Source: Hymenobacter glacieicola (GTDB taxonomy: Bacteria; Bacteroidota; Bacteroidia; Cytophagales; Hymenobacteraceae). From it: 64,000 nt of DNA. Positions 50,301 through 58,825 of the stretch are shown in pieces. The position numbers and the translations under genes were made by a program. Position 1 is the first letter of the stretch, and each line of letters opens with the position of its first letter. The notes under the pieces are model-generated. The model did not search any database, was not told where the DNA came from, and worked only from the letters and a program-made list of their open reading frames with translations. The stretch covers positions 32,277 through 96,276 of the forward strand of contig NZ_BMGS01000014.1 of the NCBI RefSeq assembly GCF_014640315.1, in the 5' to 3' direction.

Positions 50301-51486
50301 AGCGAAGACTGGGCAGCAAAGCATCCAGTTATCCGCGCCCAACAGCATTTACGGTCCTGGAAAAGTATTTACGCTCACTCCTGCCGACAAGCACGGCAAA
50401 TACATCTTTTCCTGCTGGGCAAAAGTGCCGAAAAACGAAGGCGGGCAGTCCAACGTGACGCTGGTGACGGTCATTAATACCCCCAATGGGGGCAGTATCT
50501 GGCGCGGTACGGGAACAGTCATTAGCGCTAACCAAGAGTGGCAGCTATGCCGGGGCATCCTTGATTTGGACGAATCAGCCATTCAAACTGCTCTGTCCGG
50601 CACGCAAAACGTGACCGTTCAGTGCTACCCCTGGATTTCCTGGGGTAGTGGCAATGTGTTGCTGGACGAGTTCCGCTTTCACGCGGAAAACGCTCGCATG
50701 ACGACGACCACCTACGAGTCTTTTGTTGGCAAAACGTCAATCACGGATGAAAATCAGGTGACCACCTATTTCCTCTACGATGCCAGCAACGAGTTGCGGC
50801 TGGTTAAGGATGCCAAGGGCAACATTGTCAAGCGGCTGAAGAGTCACGTCGCCTCGACGCCTGATCTGACCGTGCAAGTAGCAAAAACGGCTGGCAACCT
50901 GCACCCCAGGGGGGCGGTCACCTTTACAGCTTCTGTTCCTGAGTGCGTGGACGGGGTGACCTACACGTGGAACTTTGGGGACGGAACGACGCAGAAGGGG
51001 GGAGCGGAGCAGTCGCATACCTACGCGCAACCAGGGGCTTACGCGCTCACGGTTGTGGCGGAGGCCGCCGATGCGAACCCCGTGGAGGCCACCCGGACCT
51101 TCCAGGTAACGGATCCAATTACGGTGTGGGCCTCTTACTACGGGACAACCTACTACGACCTGTGCGACCCCTACGGGGGCGAGCGTTCGGCCAGCATCAC
51201 GGCGCAGCCCGGTGCCGGGTGTGGCGGCTACACCTACCGGTGGCAAACCAGCGAGTATCAGCAGTGGGGCAACTATTGGACGGACTGGGCGGACGCCGGC
51301 AATACAAGCGATACTTACGCCTACTACCACAACAGTCCGCGCAATCTGCAGGTGCGTTGCATCGTGACCGACGCCTGTGGCAACACGGCCGAACTGTACG
51401 ATGGCTTCTACACCTACTACAGCGATCCGAACTGCGGTACCGCGGTTCAGTACCTGCAAGCCCCGTCCTCCACTTCCCTTAAGTAA
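47395..51486 (+). CDS. Giant RHS/TcB-like protein with PKD domain, no RHS core
   Basis: The 1363-residue protein has a signal peptide (about 1-26, ending GYGQ). The RHS-like opening is V-P-L-S-L-V-Y-T-A-G-N-G-V-P, then V-G-T-G-W-L-L-S-A-G-G-E-I near residue 100. A long beta-repeat region follows, then a carbohydrate-binding-like sandwich near 940-1110 (ending V-L-L-D-E-F-R-F-H), a few YD repeats, a PKD domain near 1168-1240 (W-N-F-G-D-G-T-T) and a Cys/Tyr-rich end. It has no RHS core or toxin. Its architecture parallels the 1891-residue protein at 915-6590. The stop is 3 nt before the next RHS gene, so the two are a B-like/C-like pair (inference from Tc toxins). Confidence 0.85.
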   Translation: MKHSYLIFKRISLYCIFLLLTHAGYGQNEGQEGTSNPAFSVPSNTGKAGGSVTLGGIPVNLYTGTASPGVALYTLPSRSLSVPLSLVYTAGNGVPVVSQASEVGTGWLLSAGGEITCEVRGAPDELATTDKNWLADLAQHTNNVRWIQDKLCAGEDSEYDLYHVSAMGLQVDFVVRGPHGQYNMTDVYVLNDRQATVTPQFASWGNKRRIVAFTVTDGTGTQYIFDESTQTRVRSQTRVVANGTLWPASDITYTSTWRLTRVTSLGGDNLYFSYDIGNATPTVYKSYQTRFLAYSKCNADGSGGNCHMIETTLTGPSGQTTKVSPTTDQASPDYETTVTVSNPYVARVAAIRSEAGSVRFIRGSHARRDKPGEYALTAVEVYNRANRLVKRFSFGYDYFGPAATTNAQALRLKLTYVREQATGCAAVTTRFDYKDMISAYRRDYWGYFTVPAPPRSDPFALTPNADAMQSCILYRISSSTGSSTTLEYEPHVDKLGTTLGGLRVKKITVYDGYRSSANQVFEVGYTVFDRMNPGLVGGPSSEIVLPPRYQEFQEIRQQGSSLCNSSDDIVSKYWYSSSEPLQPISPDYVGYKWAQIKFPNGSRSVFKFTNQADYGDTYDYASTKLSTNPYAKDEPCHGRQVNIPAESTLGCGQGDPRSPQNRGTYAPLYPGERSYGILSSAAHRRGILLEQVDLDSENRPVTLVENAYDFSQRDVVLRSAVVGKEQEVFAYEIFNYYYNIKFYQLERAWIPLQQQLVTSYDQRRGNSLAIAQSQQLTKYGYANFMVANMVVSNPAEGKEYKTVLTRVADYAPSPYTTNPTFLPGIGELYYGGSLATIVGTDQFIKPSATGAWQHIFQTEKEYFAHNGKPLLRRTMSYDYVAGGTQPTGQANVAAVEYDEQGNLTNVLSTAGLYGGTIWGYNRLLPIASVVNGRVSTPGSGSTGIVTAGHTSFENPDDDGWSTGTVVTTEAKTGQQSIQLSAPNSIYGPGKVFTLTPADKHGKYIFSCWAKVPKNEGGQSNVTLVTVINTPNGGSIWRGTGTVISANQEWQLCRGILDLDESAIQTALSGTQNVTVQCYPWISWGSGNVLLDEFRFHAENARMTTTTYESFVGKTSITDENQVTTYFLYDASNELRLVKDAKGNIVKRLKSHVASTPDLTVQVAKTAGNLHPRGAVTFTASVPECVDGVTYTWNFGDGTTQKGGAEQSHTYAQPGAYALTVVAEAADANPVEATRTFQVTDPITVWASYYGTTYYDLCDPYGGERSASITAQPGAGCGGYTYRWQTSEYQQWGNYWTDWADAGNTSDTYAYYHNSPRNLQVRCIVTDACGNTAELYDGFYTYYSDPNCGTAVQYLQAPSSTSLK

Positions 51487-51489
51487 GCT

Positions 51490-54400
51490 ATGCCGATGCG
51501 TCAAATTTTTACCCTTGTCCTTATTTTCTGGGGATGGCTGAGCGCCGGTGGGGTGCTCGCGCAACCTACTGCGCCAACCATCTCCGTGGCGGGGTCGCTG
51601 CCCCTTCAGCCGGGCACCTCGGCCACGCTCAGTGTACCCACGGGCTACAGTTCGTATGCCTGGACCCGCAATAACGCGGATGTTGTCGGCAGTCAAGCCA
51701 CGCTCAGCGTCCAGACCAGCGGCTATTACCGGGTGCGTGTGAGCAACGCCAGTGGCTCGGCCGTGTCGGCCGCCGTACGCATCACCGTCGCGACAGGAGC
51801 CGGCAGCAGCGCCCGAAACTATGCTCAGGAAGAGTACATTCTGCAAGAGGGCATTCGGACCGAAGAAGCCATTAATGCTTCCACCACACAAAAGAATCAG
51901 ACTGTCGTGTATGCGGATGGTCTGGCGCGTCCTATTCAGAGAGTGGAGGTGCGGGCGAGTGCCAGCGGCGCGGACGTCATTCAACCGGTGGAGTACACCG
52001 CCACCGGTCAGGTGGTTAAACAGTTCCTGCCGTATTCCGGCGCGTTAACCAGTGCTGGCAAAACCTCGGGTAGCTTCCGGGATGGCTACGAGGGCGAACA
52101 AGCCGATTTCTACCGCTATGCGCCTAAGGTCGCCCGGGTAACGAACGGACTGACCTATAGCGAAACGGTATACGAAGACATTCCCGGAGGCAACGTGGTG
52201 GAGCAGGGTAGCCCGGGAACGTCGTGGCAGGTAGCCCGCGATGGCGCCGGAAAATCAACGTTTCAGGGACACACGTTTCGGCGGGTCATTCGCACCAATA
52301 CGGCGAATGAGTTGCCTCTCTGGTCGTATTCTCCCAACGCGGATGGCAGCATTGGCGCTGTGAGTTACACCTGGAGCCCGGCTCAAACGCTCCGGGTGGA
52401 ACAATCGAGTGATGAGGATAACAAGGTGTCCTGGGTATACGAAGATTCGCAAGGGCGAACAGTCGGAAAGCGCGTGGCGCTGGGTAATGGCAGCTACGCG
52501 TACACGGGATGTGCCTTCGACGCGCTTGGCCGCCCGTTGCTGGAAATGACGGCAGAAGGCATTAAGCGTATTATCACCAATGGGGAGCAGCCGACAGCTG
52601 CCTTCTTGGAAAAGTGGGGGTATTTCTACCAGTATGACGCCAAAGGCCGGGTTGTTGGTAAGAAAGTACCTGGTCGAGACTGGCAATACTCTGTCTACGA
52701 CCGTTGGGATCGGTTGGTAGCGACCCAGAATGGCAATCAGCGGTTGCAGTCGAGATGGTCGTTTGTTAAGTACGACGAGCTTAATCGTCCTATCATCACT
52801 GGGATAATTGTTGATGGGCGCACGCGTCAGCAACTCAGCGATGCGGTTGAGGCAGGTATTGCGGCGGGTACATTCGCTCGCTATGAGCGCTCCGCACTCA
52901 CGACCACCAGTACCATTAGTCATGGCTATTCACGGGATAAAGCGTTTCCCATTAACGCGCCGAGCAACGAGTTAACATCCATCATATACTACGACAACTA
53001 TCGATTTCTCGATAGTGATGCCAGTTTGAATAGGTTACGGTATCAGCAAGAATCGTCTGTTGATGTTATCAGCCCTAGCACGCATTCAAACTTGACGGGT
53101 GGCCTGCCGACAATTACGTTCATCCGTGTGCTAGGCACCACGACTTGGTTAGCAACGGCAGTATATTATGACGAGAACGACCGTCCAATCCAGGTAAAAT
53201 CTGATACACAGTTCGGTACGACGGATAGGGCTACTACTGAGTACACTTTTACTGGAAAGGTTACAAAGATTTTTAAGACACATGTTGCCGCTAATGGTCA
53301 GTTGCATACTACTCGTTATCGATATACTTATAAGCAAAATGGTGAGGCAGACGAAGTATTTGCATGGTTCGACCGTGCAGCAGGAGCAAGTGAAATATTG
53401 CTTTCTAAAAAAGAAGAAAATGAAATAGGCCAATTGGTTGACCTTAAGCTGGGTCAATTTGACGCGGCAAATAATAAATATTTACAGTCAGTTGATTACC
53501 GTTATAATATCCGAGGATGGCTTGAGAAAATAAATAACCGCAACATCTCAGGCACCTATTATGATCCGCAGAACCATATAGTAGCAGGGCAGGCTGAGTG
53601 GCTGGGTTCGCACACCCCCAACGAGGATGCGGATGCCCGACAGGATTTATTCGGCTTGGAACTCTCCTACGATGAGAGTGGACCAATGGCTACGGATGTT
53701 AACTACAATGGCAACATCACGGCCGCTGTCTGGAATAGCCGTTCGCCTAACCTAGGAAAGATGCGTGCCTACCAGTACGCTTACGACGCCCGCAATCAGC
53801 TCACGGGTGCTAGGTTCGGCTCGTATGGGGTTAATACGAGCACTTGGCAGTGGAACTGGCAACAGGAACAGGATGACACACAGGGAAAAGGCCGCTTCAC
53901 AACCGATGGGGTTGAATATGATCTGAACGGCAACATTACCCGCCTCAACCGGGTAGGGCACCGCACCGGCACTCAGACGAGCCCGGTCTATGGTCCGATT
54001 GATCAATTGACATACAGCTATAACGGCAACCGGCTGCTGGCAGTAGAAGATGCCGCGGGGGCATCCGCGGCACCTAATGATTTTGAGGAACAGGCACACG
54101 CTTCGACGGAATACGAGTACGATGCGAACGGGAATATGACCGTTGATCGGAACAAAGGGTTGACCATTGCCTACAATCAACTGAACCTCCCGCAGGAAAT
54201 TCGCTTCGCTAACGGCAATGTGCATCGCTTTACCTATGCCGCGAATGGGGAGAAGCTGACCCAGGAAATTCAAACCAGCACGGGCACCCGCACGATCCAA
54301 TATGCATCCGGTTTCGTGTATGGCCAAGGGGCTAATGTATTCGTCGCCACCCCCACCGGCCGGGCCTTGTACGAACCGGCCCGGCCGCAAGCGGACAAGT

Positions 54401-56259
54401 GGGTGCAGGAGTACCACCTGCGCGACCACCAGGGCAGCTTGCGCCTCGCGCTGCGCGGGGGTGGCACCACATTGCTACGGGCAACCATGGAAGCCAGTAA
54501 TAGTGTGCAGGAGGAACAAGCCTTTGCCAATCTAGCCGAGACGCGCCAACTGGATCCGGCCCACGCTCGGACTGGTAATTACGCGGCTCGCCTGAACGCT
54601 GGCCAGAGCCAGCGGTTGTATGGACCCAGTACTTCACTTACGGTTCATGCGGGCGATAGTGTCCGTGTGGAGGTATTTGGGCGCTACGATACCCCGAAGC
54701 AAGCAAAACTATGGCCGGCCTTGCTGCCGGCAGTGGTGGCCAATGCAGGGAATGACCCGTCCGTTCCACCAACCGAGGACACTTTTAGAACAAAACGGAC
54801 TCTGTTAAGCCGCCTGGCTACCGGTTTGACCTTAGCCTGGGCCGTGGTACCCCAGTTACTGCATCCCAAAGCGGAGTTGCCCCGTGCCAGCATCAAGTAC
54901 GATTTCTACGATAAAGACAGTACGCTGGTAAAATCGGAGGTGCAATACCTGGATCCAAGCGCGGCCAATGATTGGCAACAGCTAGTGCTCGGTTTTTCGG
55001 CCAAGCAGGATGGGTACGTACAGATGTCAGTGCAAAACGCCAGCCAGCAGGATGCGTGGTTTGATGATGCGCAGGTGCAAGCCACCGAAGACCTCATTGT
55101 ACAGGAAAATCACTACGATCCGTTTGGTCAGAATCTGTTCAATATCGAGTTGACTGGTACGCCCGACCATGCCAATCAGTATACAGGCAAAGAGCGCATC
55201 GCTGATTCCGGTCTGGAACTAGTAGACTATGGGGCACGCTATTACGACCCGCAACTGGGGCGCTGGCATAGCCCGGACCCCGCCACACAGTATGCTTCGC
55301 CCTACGTTGCGATGGGTAACAACCCAGTCGTTTCCGTGGATCCAGATGGACGTTGGGTACATATTGTCGTGGGTGCAGCTATCGGAGGCGTCATCAACGT
55401 AGCTACGCATTGGAACAAAATTACAACCGGTGGTAACCCCCTACGTGATGGACTGGTCGCGTTCGGAATCGGTGCTGTAGCAGGAGGCGTGACAGCGGCT
55501 GTAGGGCCCGCTGCTCTGAGTGCGCTGCCCGGCAGCCTATCAGCGGCCTCTCTAGGGGGAGGAGCCATAGCGGGAGCTGCTGGAGCAGTAGTAGGCAGCC
55601 CAATCCAAGGCTTGGGTAATAAAGCTTACTTCGGAGACGATTACTCGTTAAAGCAATATGGTAAAGACATTCTAATCGGAGCCGCCGCCGGCGGAGCCAT
55701 GGGGAAAGTCGCCAAGTGGTGGAACGGGCGGAGCAATACTACACTGCCTAAACCAGGCGGCGGTAAATCAGGTGGTAGCGGTACTGCAAATAAAGCCGTT
55801 GACGCAGCTGATAATCTGATAGATGATGTAGCTGACGCTGCAAGTGATGCTAGCGTTTCAGGTGGTCCGCAAAAGCAACTAACTGGAGGTTTAGGTGAGG
55901 ATATGTCTGGAACATTTGATGTTACAGTACGACCAAGGTTCATAGCAGACGGTGCCGGAAATATCATTGATTCTCAAACATTTTCTAATTTAAAAAGAGT
56001 CGAAGCTTTTGTTAAAGGCAGTAGAGGTGGAACTAAACTACCATTTCATGGCGAAGCAGGAACTTACGCTGATTTAGGGAATGGTCATAGGATCGTTTAT
56101 GGTTCTGATGGCAGAGCTATGTTCGATGTTTCCGTTGAAAGAATTAAGGGAATTCATTGGAATCAAGCGCCTAATGGAAACTGGTTTCCAATGAAAAGTT
56201 CTGCAACAAAATTTCAAGGAGAAGTGCCAAAATTTGTTCTAGAGGCGTTGGGATTATAA
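51490..56259 (+). CDS. RHS polymorphic toxin with variable C-terminus
   Basis: The 1589-residue protein has a signal peptide (about 1-25), an Ig-like domain (about 26-100, Y-S-S-Y-A-W-T-R-N-N), YD repeats through the middle and the RHS core near 1238-1285 (V-D-Y-G-A-R-Y-Y-D-P-Q-L-G-R-W ... D-P-D-G-R-W). A Gly/Ala-rich hydrophobic pre-toxin segment (about 1287-1410) follows. From residue 1429 a linker (G-S-G-T-A-N-K-A-V-D-A) leads to an AT-richer toxin domain ending F-V-L-E-A-L-G-L. That domain has G-H-R-I-V-Y-G-S-D-G-R-A-M-F-D-V-S and I-K-G-I-H-W-N-Q, which I cannot assign to a family. The same linker begins the orphan cassette at 56757. Confidence 0.85.
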   Translation: MPMRQIFTLVLIFWGWLSAGGVLAQPTAPTISVAGSLPLQPGTSATLSVPTGYSSYAWTRNNADVVGSQATLSVQTSGYYRVRVSNASGSAVSAAVRITVATGAGSSARNYAQEEYILQEGIRTEEAINASTTQKNQTVVYADGLARPIQRVEVRASASGADVIQPVEYTATGQVVKQFLPYSGALTSAGKTSGSFRDGYEGEQADFYRYAPKVARVTNGLTYSETVYEDIPGGNVVEQGSPGTSWQVARDGAGKSTFQGHTFRRVIRTNTANELPLWSYSPNADGSIGAVSYTWSPAQTLRVEQSSDEDNKVSWVYEDSQGRTVGKRVALGNGSYAYTGCAFDALGRPLLEMTAEGIKRIITNGEQPTAAFLEKWGYFYQYDAKGRVVGKKVPGRDWQYSVYDRWDRLVATQNGNQRLQSRWSFVKYDELNRPIITGIIVDGRTRQQLSDAVEAGIAAGTFARYERSALTTTSTISHGYSRDKAFPINAPSNELTSIIYYDNYRFLDSDASLNRLRYQQESSVDVISPSTHSNLTGGLPTITFIRVLGTTTWLATAVYYDENDRPIQVKSDTQFGTTDRATTEYTFTGKVTKIFKTHVAANGQLHTTRYRYTYKQNGEADEVFAWFDRAAGASEILLSKKEENEIGQLVDLKLGQFDAANNKYLQSVDYRYNIRGWLEKINNRNISGTYYDPQNHIVAGQAEWLGSHTPNEDADARQDLFGLELSYDESGPMATDVNYNGNITAAVWNSRSPNLGKMRAYQYAYDARNQLTGARFGSYGVNTSTWQWNWQQEQDDTQGKGRFTTDGVEYDLNGNITRLNRVGHRTGTQTSPVYGPIDQLTYSYNGNRLLAVEDAAGASAAPNDFEEQAHASTEYEYDANGNMTVDRNKGLTIAYNQLNLPQEIRFANGNVHRFTYAANGEKLTQEIQTSTGTRTIQYASGFVYGQGANVFVATPTGRALYEPARPQADKWVQEYHLRDHQGSLRLALRGGGTTLLRATMEASNSVQEEQAFANLAETRQLDPAHARTGNYAARLNAGQSQRLYGPSTSLTVHAGDSVRVEVFGRYDTPKQAKLWPALLPAVVANAGNDPSVPPTEDTFRTKRTLLSRLATGLTLAWAVVPQLLHPKAELPRASIKYDFYDKDSTLVKSEVQYLDPSAANDWQQLVLGFSAKQDGYVQMSVQNASQQDAWFDDAQVQATEDLIVQENHYDPFGQNLFNIELTGTPDHANQYTGKERIADSGLELVDYGARYYDPQLGRWHSPDPATQYASPYVAMGNNPVVSVDPDGRWVHIVVGAAIGGVINVATHWNKITTGGNPLRDGLVAFGIGAVAGGVTAAVGPAALSALPGSLSAASLGGGAIAGAAGAVVGSPIQGLGNKAYFGDDYSLKQYGKDILIGAAAGGAMGKVAKWWNGRSNTTLPKPGGGKSGGSGTANKAVDAADNLIDDVADAASDASVSGGPQKQLTGGLGEDMSGTFDVTVRPRFIADGAGNIIDSQTFSNLKRVEAFVKGSRGGTKLPFHGEAGTYADLGNGHRIVYGSDGRAMFDVSVERIKGIHWNQAPNGNWFPMKSSATKFQGEVPKFVLEALGL

Positions 56260-56818
56260 ATACTTTACAATGAAGTTGTTCAAAGGTTTTGTTTCTGCGG
56301 AAGAGGATATTCCATGTGAATATCCTGTTAAAAGTTTTTTCAATTATATTGCTAACAATGTAAAAATTGAGGATTTCATTTCAGTAGCTGGCTTTCTTAT
56401 GCCAGATATCGTTCAGGTAGATGGTTTGATATTATTAGCCGAAAATTATAAAATAATAAATGATAACCTGAAAAACAAACTCAACAATGACAACAAACAG
56501 ATAGAACGTTATGTGAACTTGTTTTGTGTTTCTGATTTCTACTTACTAGCGGCAAACGAGTTATCATTCAATCACGATTGGCAGTTGAAGCAAGGTGAAA
56601 TAATAGTTAAATTTTGGAAAATGAGGCTAAATGAAATTTTTCCTGAATTAAAATTCGATTTTGAGTTGTCTGCAACAGGATTGTTTGATGAGGATGGAAT
56701 ATGTATAACATTTTCGCAGCGTGTATAGCATATGTTTATATTACGAATAATGAATTGGTAGCGGTACTGCGAATAAAGCCGTTGACGCAACTGATAATCT
56801 GATAGATGATGTAGTTGA
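55774..56818 (+). repeat. 62-bp linker repeat joining RHS toxin and orphan cassette
   Basis: The stretch 55774-55835 recurs at 56757-56818 with about five mismatches. It encodes G-S-G-T-A-N-K-A-V-D-A-[AT]-D-N-L-I-D-D-V in the same frame in both places. The copies are 983 bp apart, and between them lie the toxin C-terminus and its immunity gene. Confidence 0.85.
56270..56728 (+). CDS. Candidate immunity protein of the RHS toxin
   Basis: The 152-residue, AT-rich, soluble protein has no signal peptide and starts 10 bp after the RHS toxin stop. It contains a helical first half (P-V-K-S-F-F-N-Y-I-A-N-N and L-A-E-N-Y-K-I-I) and W-Q-L-K-Q-G-E-I-I-V-K-F-W-K. I recognise no family. Size, composition and position are those of an immunity partner. 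Confidence 0.7.
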   Translation: MKLFKGFVSAEEDIPCEYPVKSFFNYIANNVKIEDFISVAGFLMPDIVQVDGLILLAENYKIINDNLKNKLNNDNKQIERYVNLFCVSDFYLLAANELSFNHDWQLKQGEIIVKFWKMRLNEIFPELKFDFELSATGLFDEDGICITFSQRV

Positions 56819-57281
56819 TGCCGCTACAGATACATGGGCAGGTAATTCAAACTACAAGTCAGTCTTTATTAATGCTGACGGCTTTGTTGTTAAGCCTATA
56901 ACAGGCAATTTTGAAGTTACAGTAACAGAGGCAAGGGTTGTTAAGTATCCTGGTAGTATCCCTGATATAGGGGCGTTTATATCAAGTGCTACAAAACCTT
57001 GGAGAAAAAATGCTGCGGAATTAAAACAAGGGCTCACCGATATTGGCAGAGCACTGCAAAAACATAATAATAGGCCGGGTGAATCAGTATTTAAAGGTCT
57101 GTTCAATAAGAAAACAGCCAATCAAGATATAGCAGACCTAATGAATAAGATACTAACTAGTAAAAACAGGATTTTTGAAAATGTAAACGGTGGTGTAATA
57201 ATATACGATGGAACTACCGGTATGAGTATTGGAGTTTCAAGAGGGGGATTGTTTAACGGTTTTCGAGGGCTTGGTGAATGA
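56754..57281 (+). pseudogene. Orphan RHS toxin C-terminus (silent cassette)
   Basis: The frame opens right after a stop at 56751 and begins I-G-S-G-T-A-N-K-A-V-D, the linker of the upstream RHS gene. It has no start codon at that point and no RHS core. The remaining residues form a distinct toxin-like domain with I-G-R-A-L-Q-K-H-N-N-R-P-G, N-Q-D-I-A-D-L-M-N-K-I-L and I-I-Y-D-G-T-T-G-M-S ... G-F-R-G-L-G-E. The order R-A-L-x-K-H-x-x-R ... I-L ... Y-D-x-x-x-G ... G-F is common in short RHS/CDI RNase-type toxins (BECR fold suspected). It overlaps the next gene by ATGA. It is best described as a displaced cassette awaiting recombination. Confidence 0.75.
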
Positions 57282-57496
57282 AAAATTTTAGGATAACCAT
57301 AGGCACCCCCGTTAATTACGAAGAGTTGGTTGCCTACATTGTCATTAATGGCAAGTATGTAGCGTTATTAAATCAGGACCAAGGTCCTGATTTAATAACT
57401 GTAGAATTTCTGGAAGATTATCCTGAAGAAGGAGTTGACATTGAAGTACTAACAGAAGCTCTAATAGAAGCAAAAAGAATCCTACTCAATGGATAG
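57278..57496 (+). CDS. Candidate immunity protein of the orphan toxin
   Basis: The 72-residue protein starts within the stop of the orphan toxin frame (ATGA overlap), so the pair is translationally coupled. It is a small acidic alpha/beta protein with V-N-Y-E-E-L-V-A-Y-I-V-I-N-G-K-Y-V-A-L-L-N and E-V-L-T-E-A-L-I-E-A-K-R-I-L. I recognise no family. Position and overlap argue for an immunity role. Confidence 0.65.
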   Translation: MKNFRITIGTPVNYEELVAYIVINGKYVALLNQDQGPDLITVEFLEDYPEEGVDIEVLTEALIEAKRILLNG

Positions 57497-57501
57497 TCTA
57501 T

Positions 57502-57565
57502 GTTATAGCAGTTTGGTTAACCGTGCGCCGGTTTAGAGGCAAGCGGTTAGCCAAACTGTTATAAC
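57502..57565. repeat. 22-bp imperfect inverted repeat after the RHS locus
   Basis: Arms 57502-57523 and 57544-57565 match in 20 of 22 positions as inverted repeats around a 20-nt loop. It may be a terminator for the RHS operon, which ends at 57496, or the remains of a small inverted-repeat element. The lack of a T run is against a classical terminator. Confidence 0.6.
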
Positions 57566-57683
57566 TGGATCAAAAACTATGATTAGACCTTGTCGACCGA
57601 CTTGTCAATAGCTTCAGTTGGCTTTTCGTGGATCTGGCAGCCGGCAAAGCGCAGGATTTTGTAGGGGGTGCGGCGGGAGCCAT

Positions 57684-57775
57684 TTAGAAGTAGTCCATGA
57701 GTTGACACGTGGACTGCTGGCCGACCTCATAGAGCTCCTTGACGGCGGGGGCGATTTTCTGGTAGCGCGGGGCCA
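57684..57775 (-). pseudogene. C-terminal fragment of an unknown gene
   Basis: On the minus strand about 30 residues (L-A-P-R-Y-Q-K-I-A-P-A-V-K-E-L-Y-E-V-G) ending Q-L-M-D-Y-F before a stop look like a genuine helical C-terminus. The sequence upstream changes to a composition typical of an antisense frame of the serine-hydrolase remnant. The parent family is not recognised. Confidence 0.3.
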
Positions 57776-57833
57776 GACTCGGGGGCCGACCACCTTGCCG
57801 GCCTCGGGCGCGGGCCGCTGGCAGGCCGGCTAG

Positions 57834-58382
57834 GTGCGCCGCGGCGGCGCCCACGTGGGGGCGCGCACCCCGGTACGGCCGGCCAGCGGCTCGAAACCCT
57901 TCACGGCCGCCGTGGTGCTGCAGCTGGTGGAAGAGGGCTGGCTGGCCCTGGACGCGCCCCTCACCACGTACCTGCCCACGGGCTTCGTCGATAGTCTGCA
58001 CGCGGGCCCCGGCAGCTCGGCCTGACGCCAGCTGACAGTACGCTGGCTGCTGCGCCACACCACCGGCCTAGCCGATTACACTATGGCCGAGTCCTCCCTG
58101 CTGCCCGGGGTGCATACGCCGTCCACCCGTCCCTGGACTCCGTCCCGGCTCTGGCAGTCCTACTTCGCGCACGGCCTGCATCAGCGCCCCCTTTTCCCGC
58201 CTGGTAACTCAGTATTTGCCTACAGAGACACGAATTATTTGGTGCTGGGTACGCTCCTCGAGCGGGTGTGCAGGCCGCCCCTGGCGGAGGTGTACCAGCA
58301 GCGGATTTTCCGGCCCCTGGGCCTTGGCAGCGCCTACCTCGAATACTACGGCCGGCCCCCGCCGGCGCACCCCTGGCCTTAG
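57834..58382 (+). pseudogene. Serine hydrolase (beta-lactamase class C type) remnant
   Basis: The frame contains P-A-S-G-S-K-P-F-T-A-A-V-V-L-Q-L-V-E-E-G, matching the SxxK region of class C-type serine hydrolases/D-Ala-D-Ala peptidases. After an in-frame TGA at 58023-58025 come W-L-L-R-H-T-T-G-L-A-D-Y and, later, N-S-V-F-A-Y-R-D-T-N-Y-L-V-L-G, where the usual Y-S-N motif is Y-R-D. The N-terminus and the last half of the domain are missing. It is a decayed gene in the transposon-rich segment. Confidence 0.75.
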
Positions 58383-58825
58383 TTAAAAGTTTGGTATGAA
58401 GGTTAAACGAGCGGGCCGGATGGGAACTCTTACCGAGAGGCGAAAAGTATCAAGCATATATCACACGGGACGACAGGTACCCAAAGAATACAGCCATAAT
58501 GTTAGTTATAAGCACGAGTTTACAACTCGTATAAGGACAAGCAGCAAAAGTAATCGAAATAAGTAGCGATGTTTGGGCCTCGGCATAAGCCTGTTCCGCA
58601 GCATGTTCTCCCATGAAGTCATCCTATCGGCTGCTACTCACCGCCCTTTTATTCACTGCTTGTACCACGCCACGAAGTGCCCGACCATCAGCCCCCGAGT
58701 ATCCCTGGTTCCCTTTCACGTGGTACCGGACCACTATTGCGGGCAGATCGTTTGATAAAGCGGCCATTATGGTGCCCGTAAAAATTAATGACTTACCCGG
58801 CCATTTCGTTGCGCAGTTCGATTTA

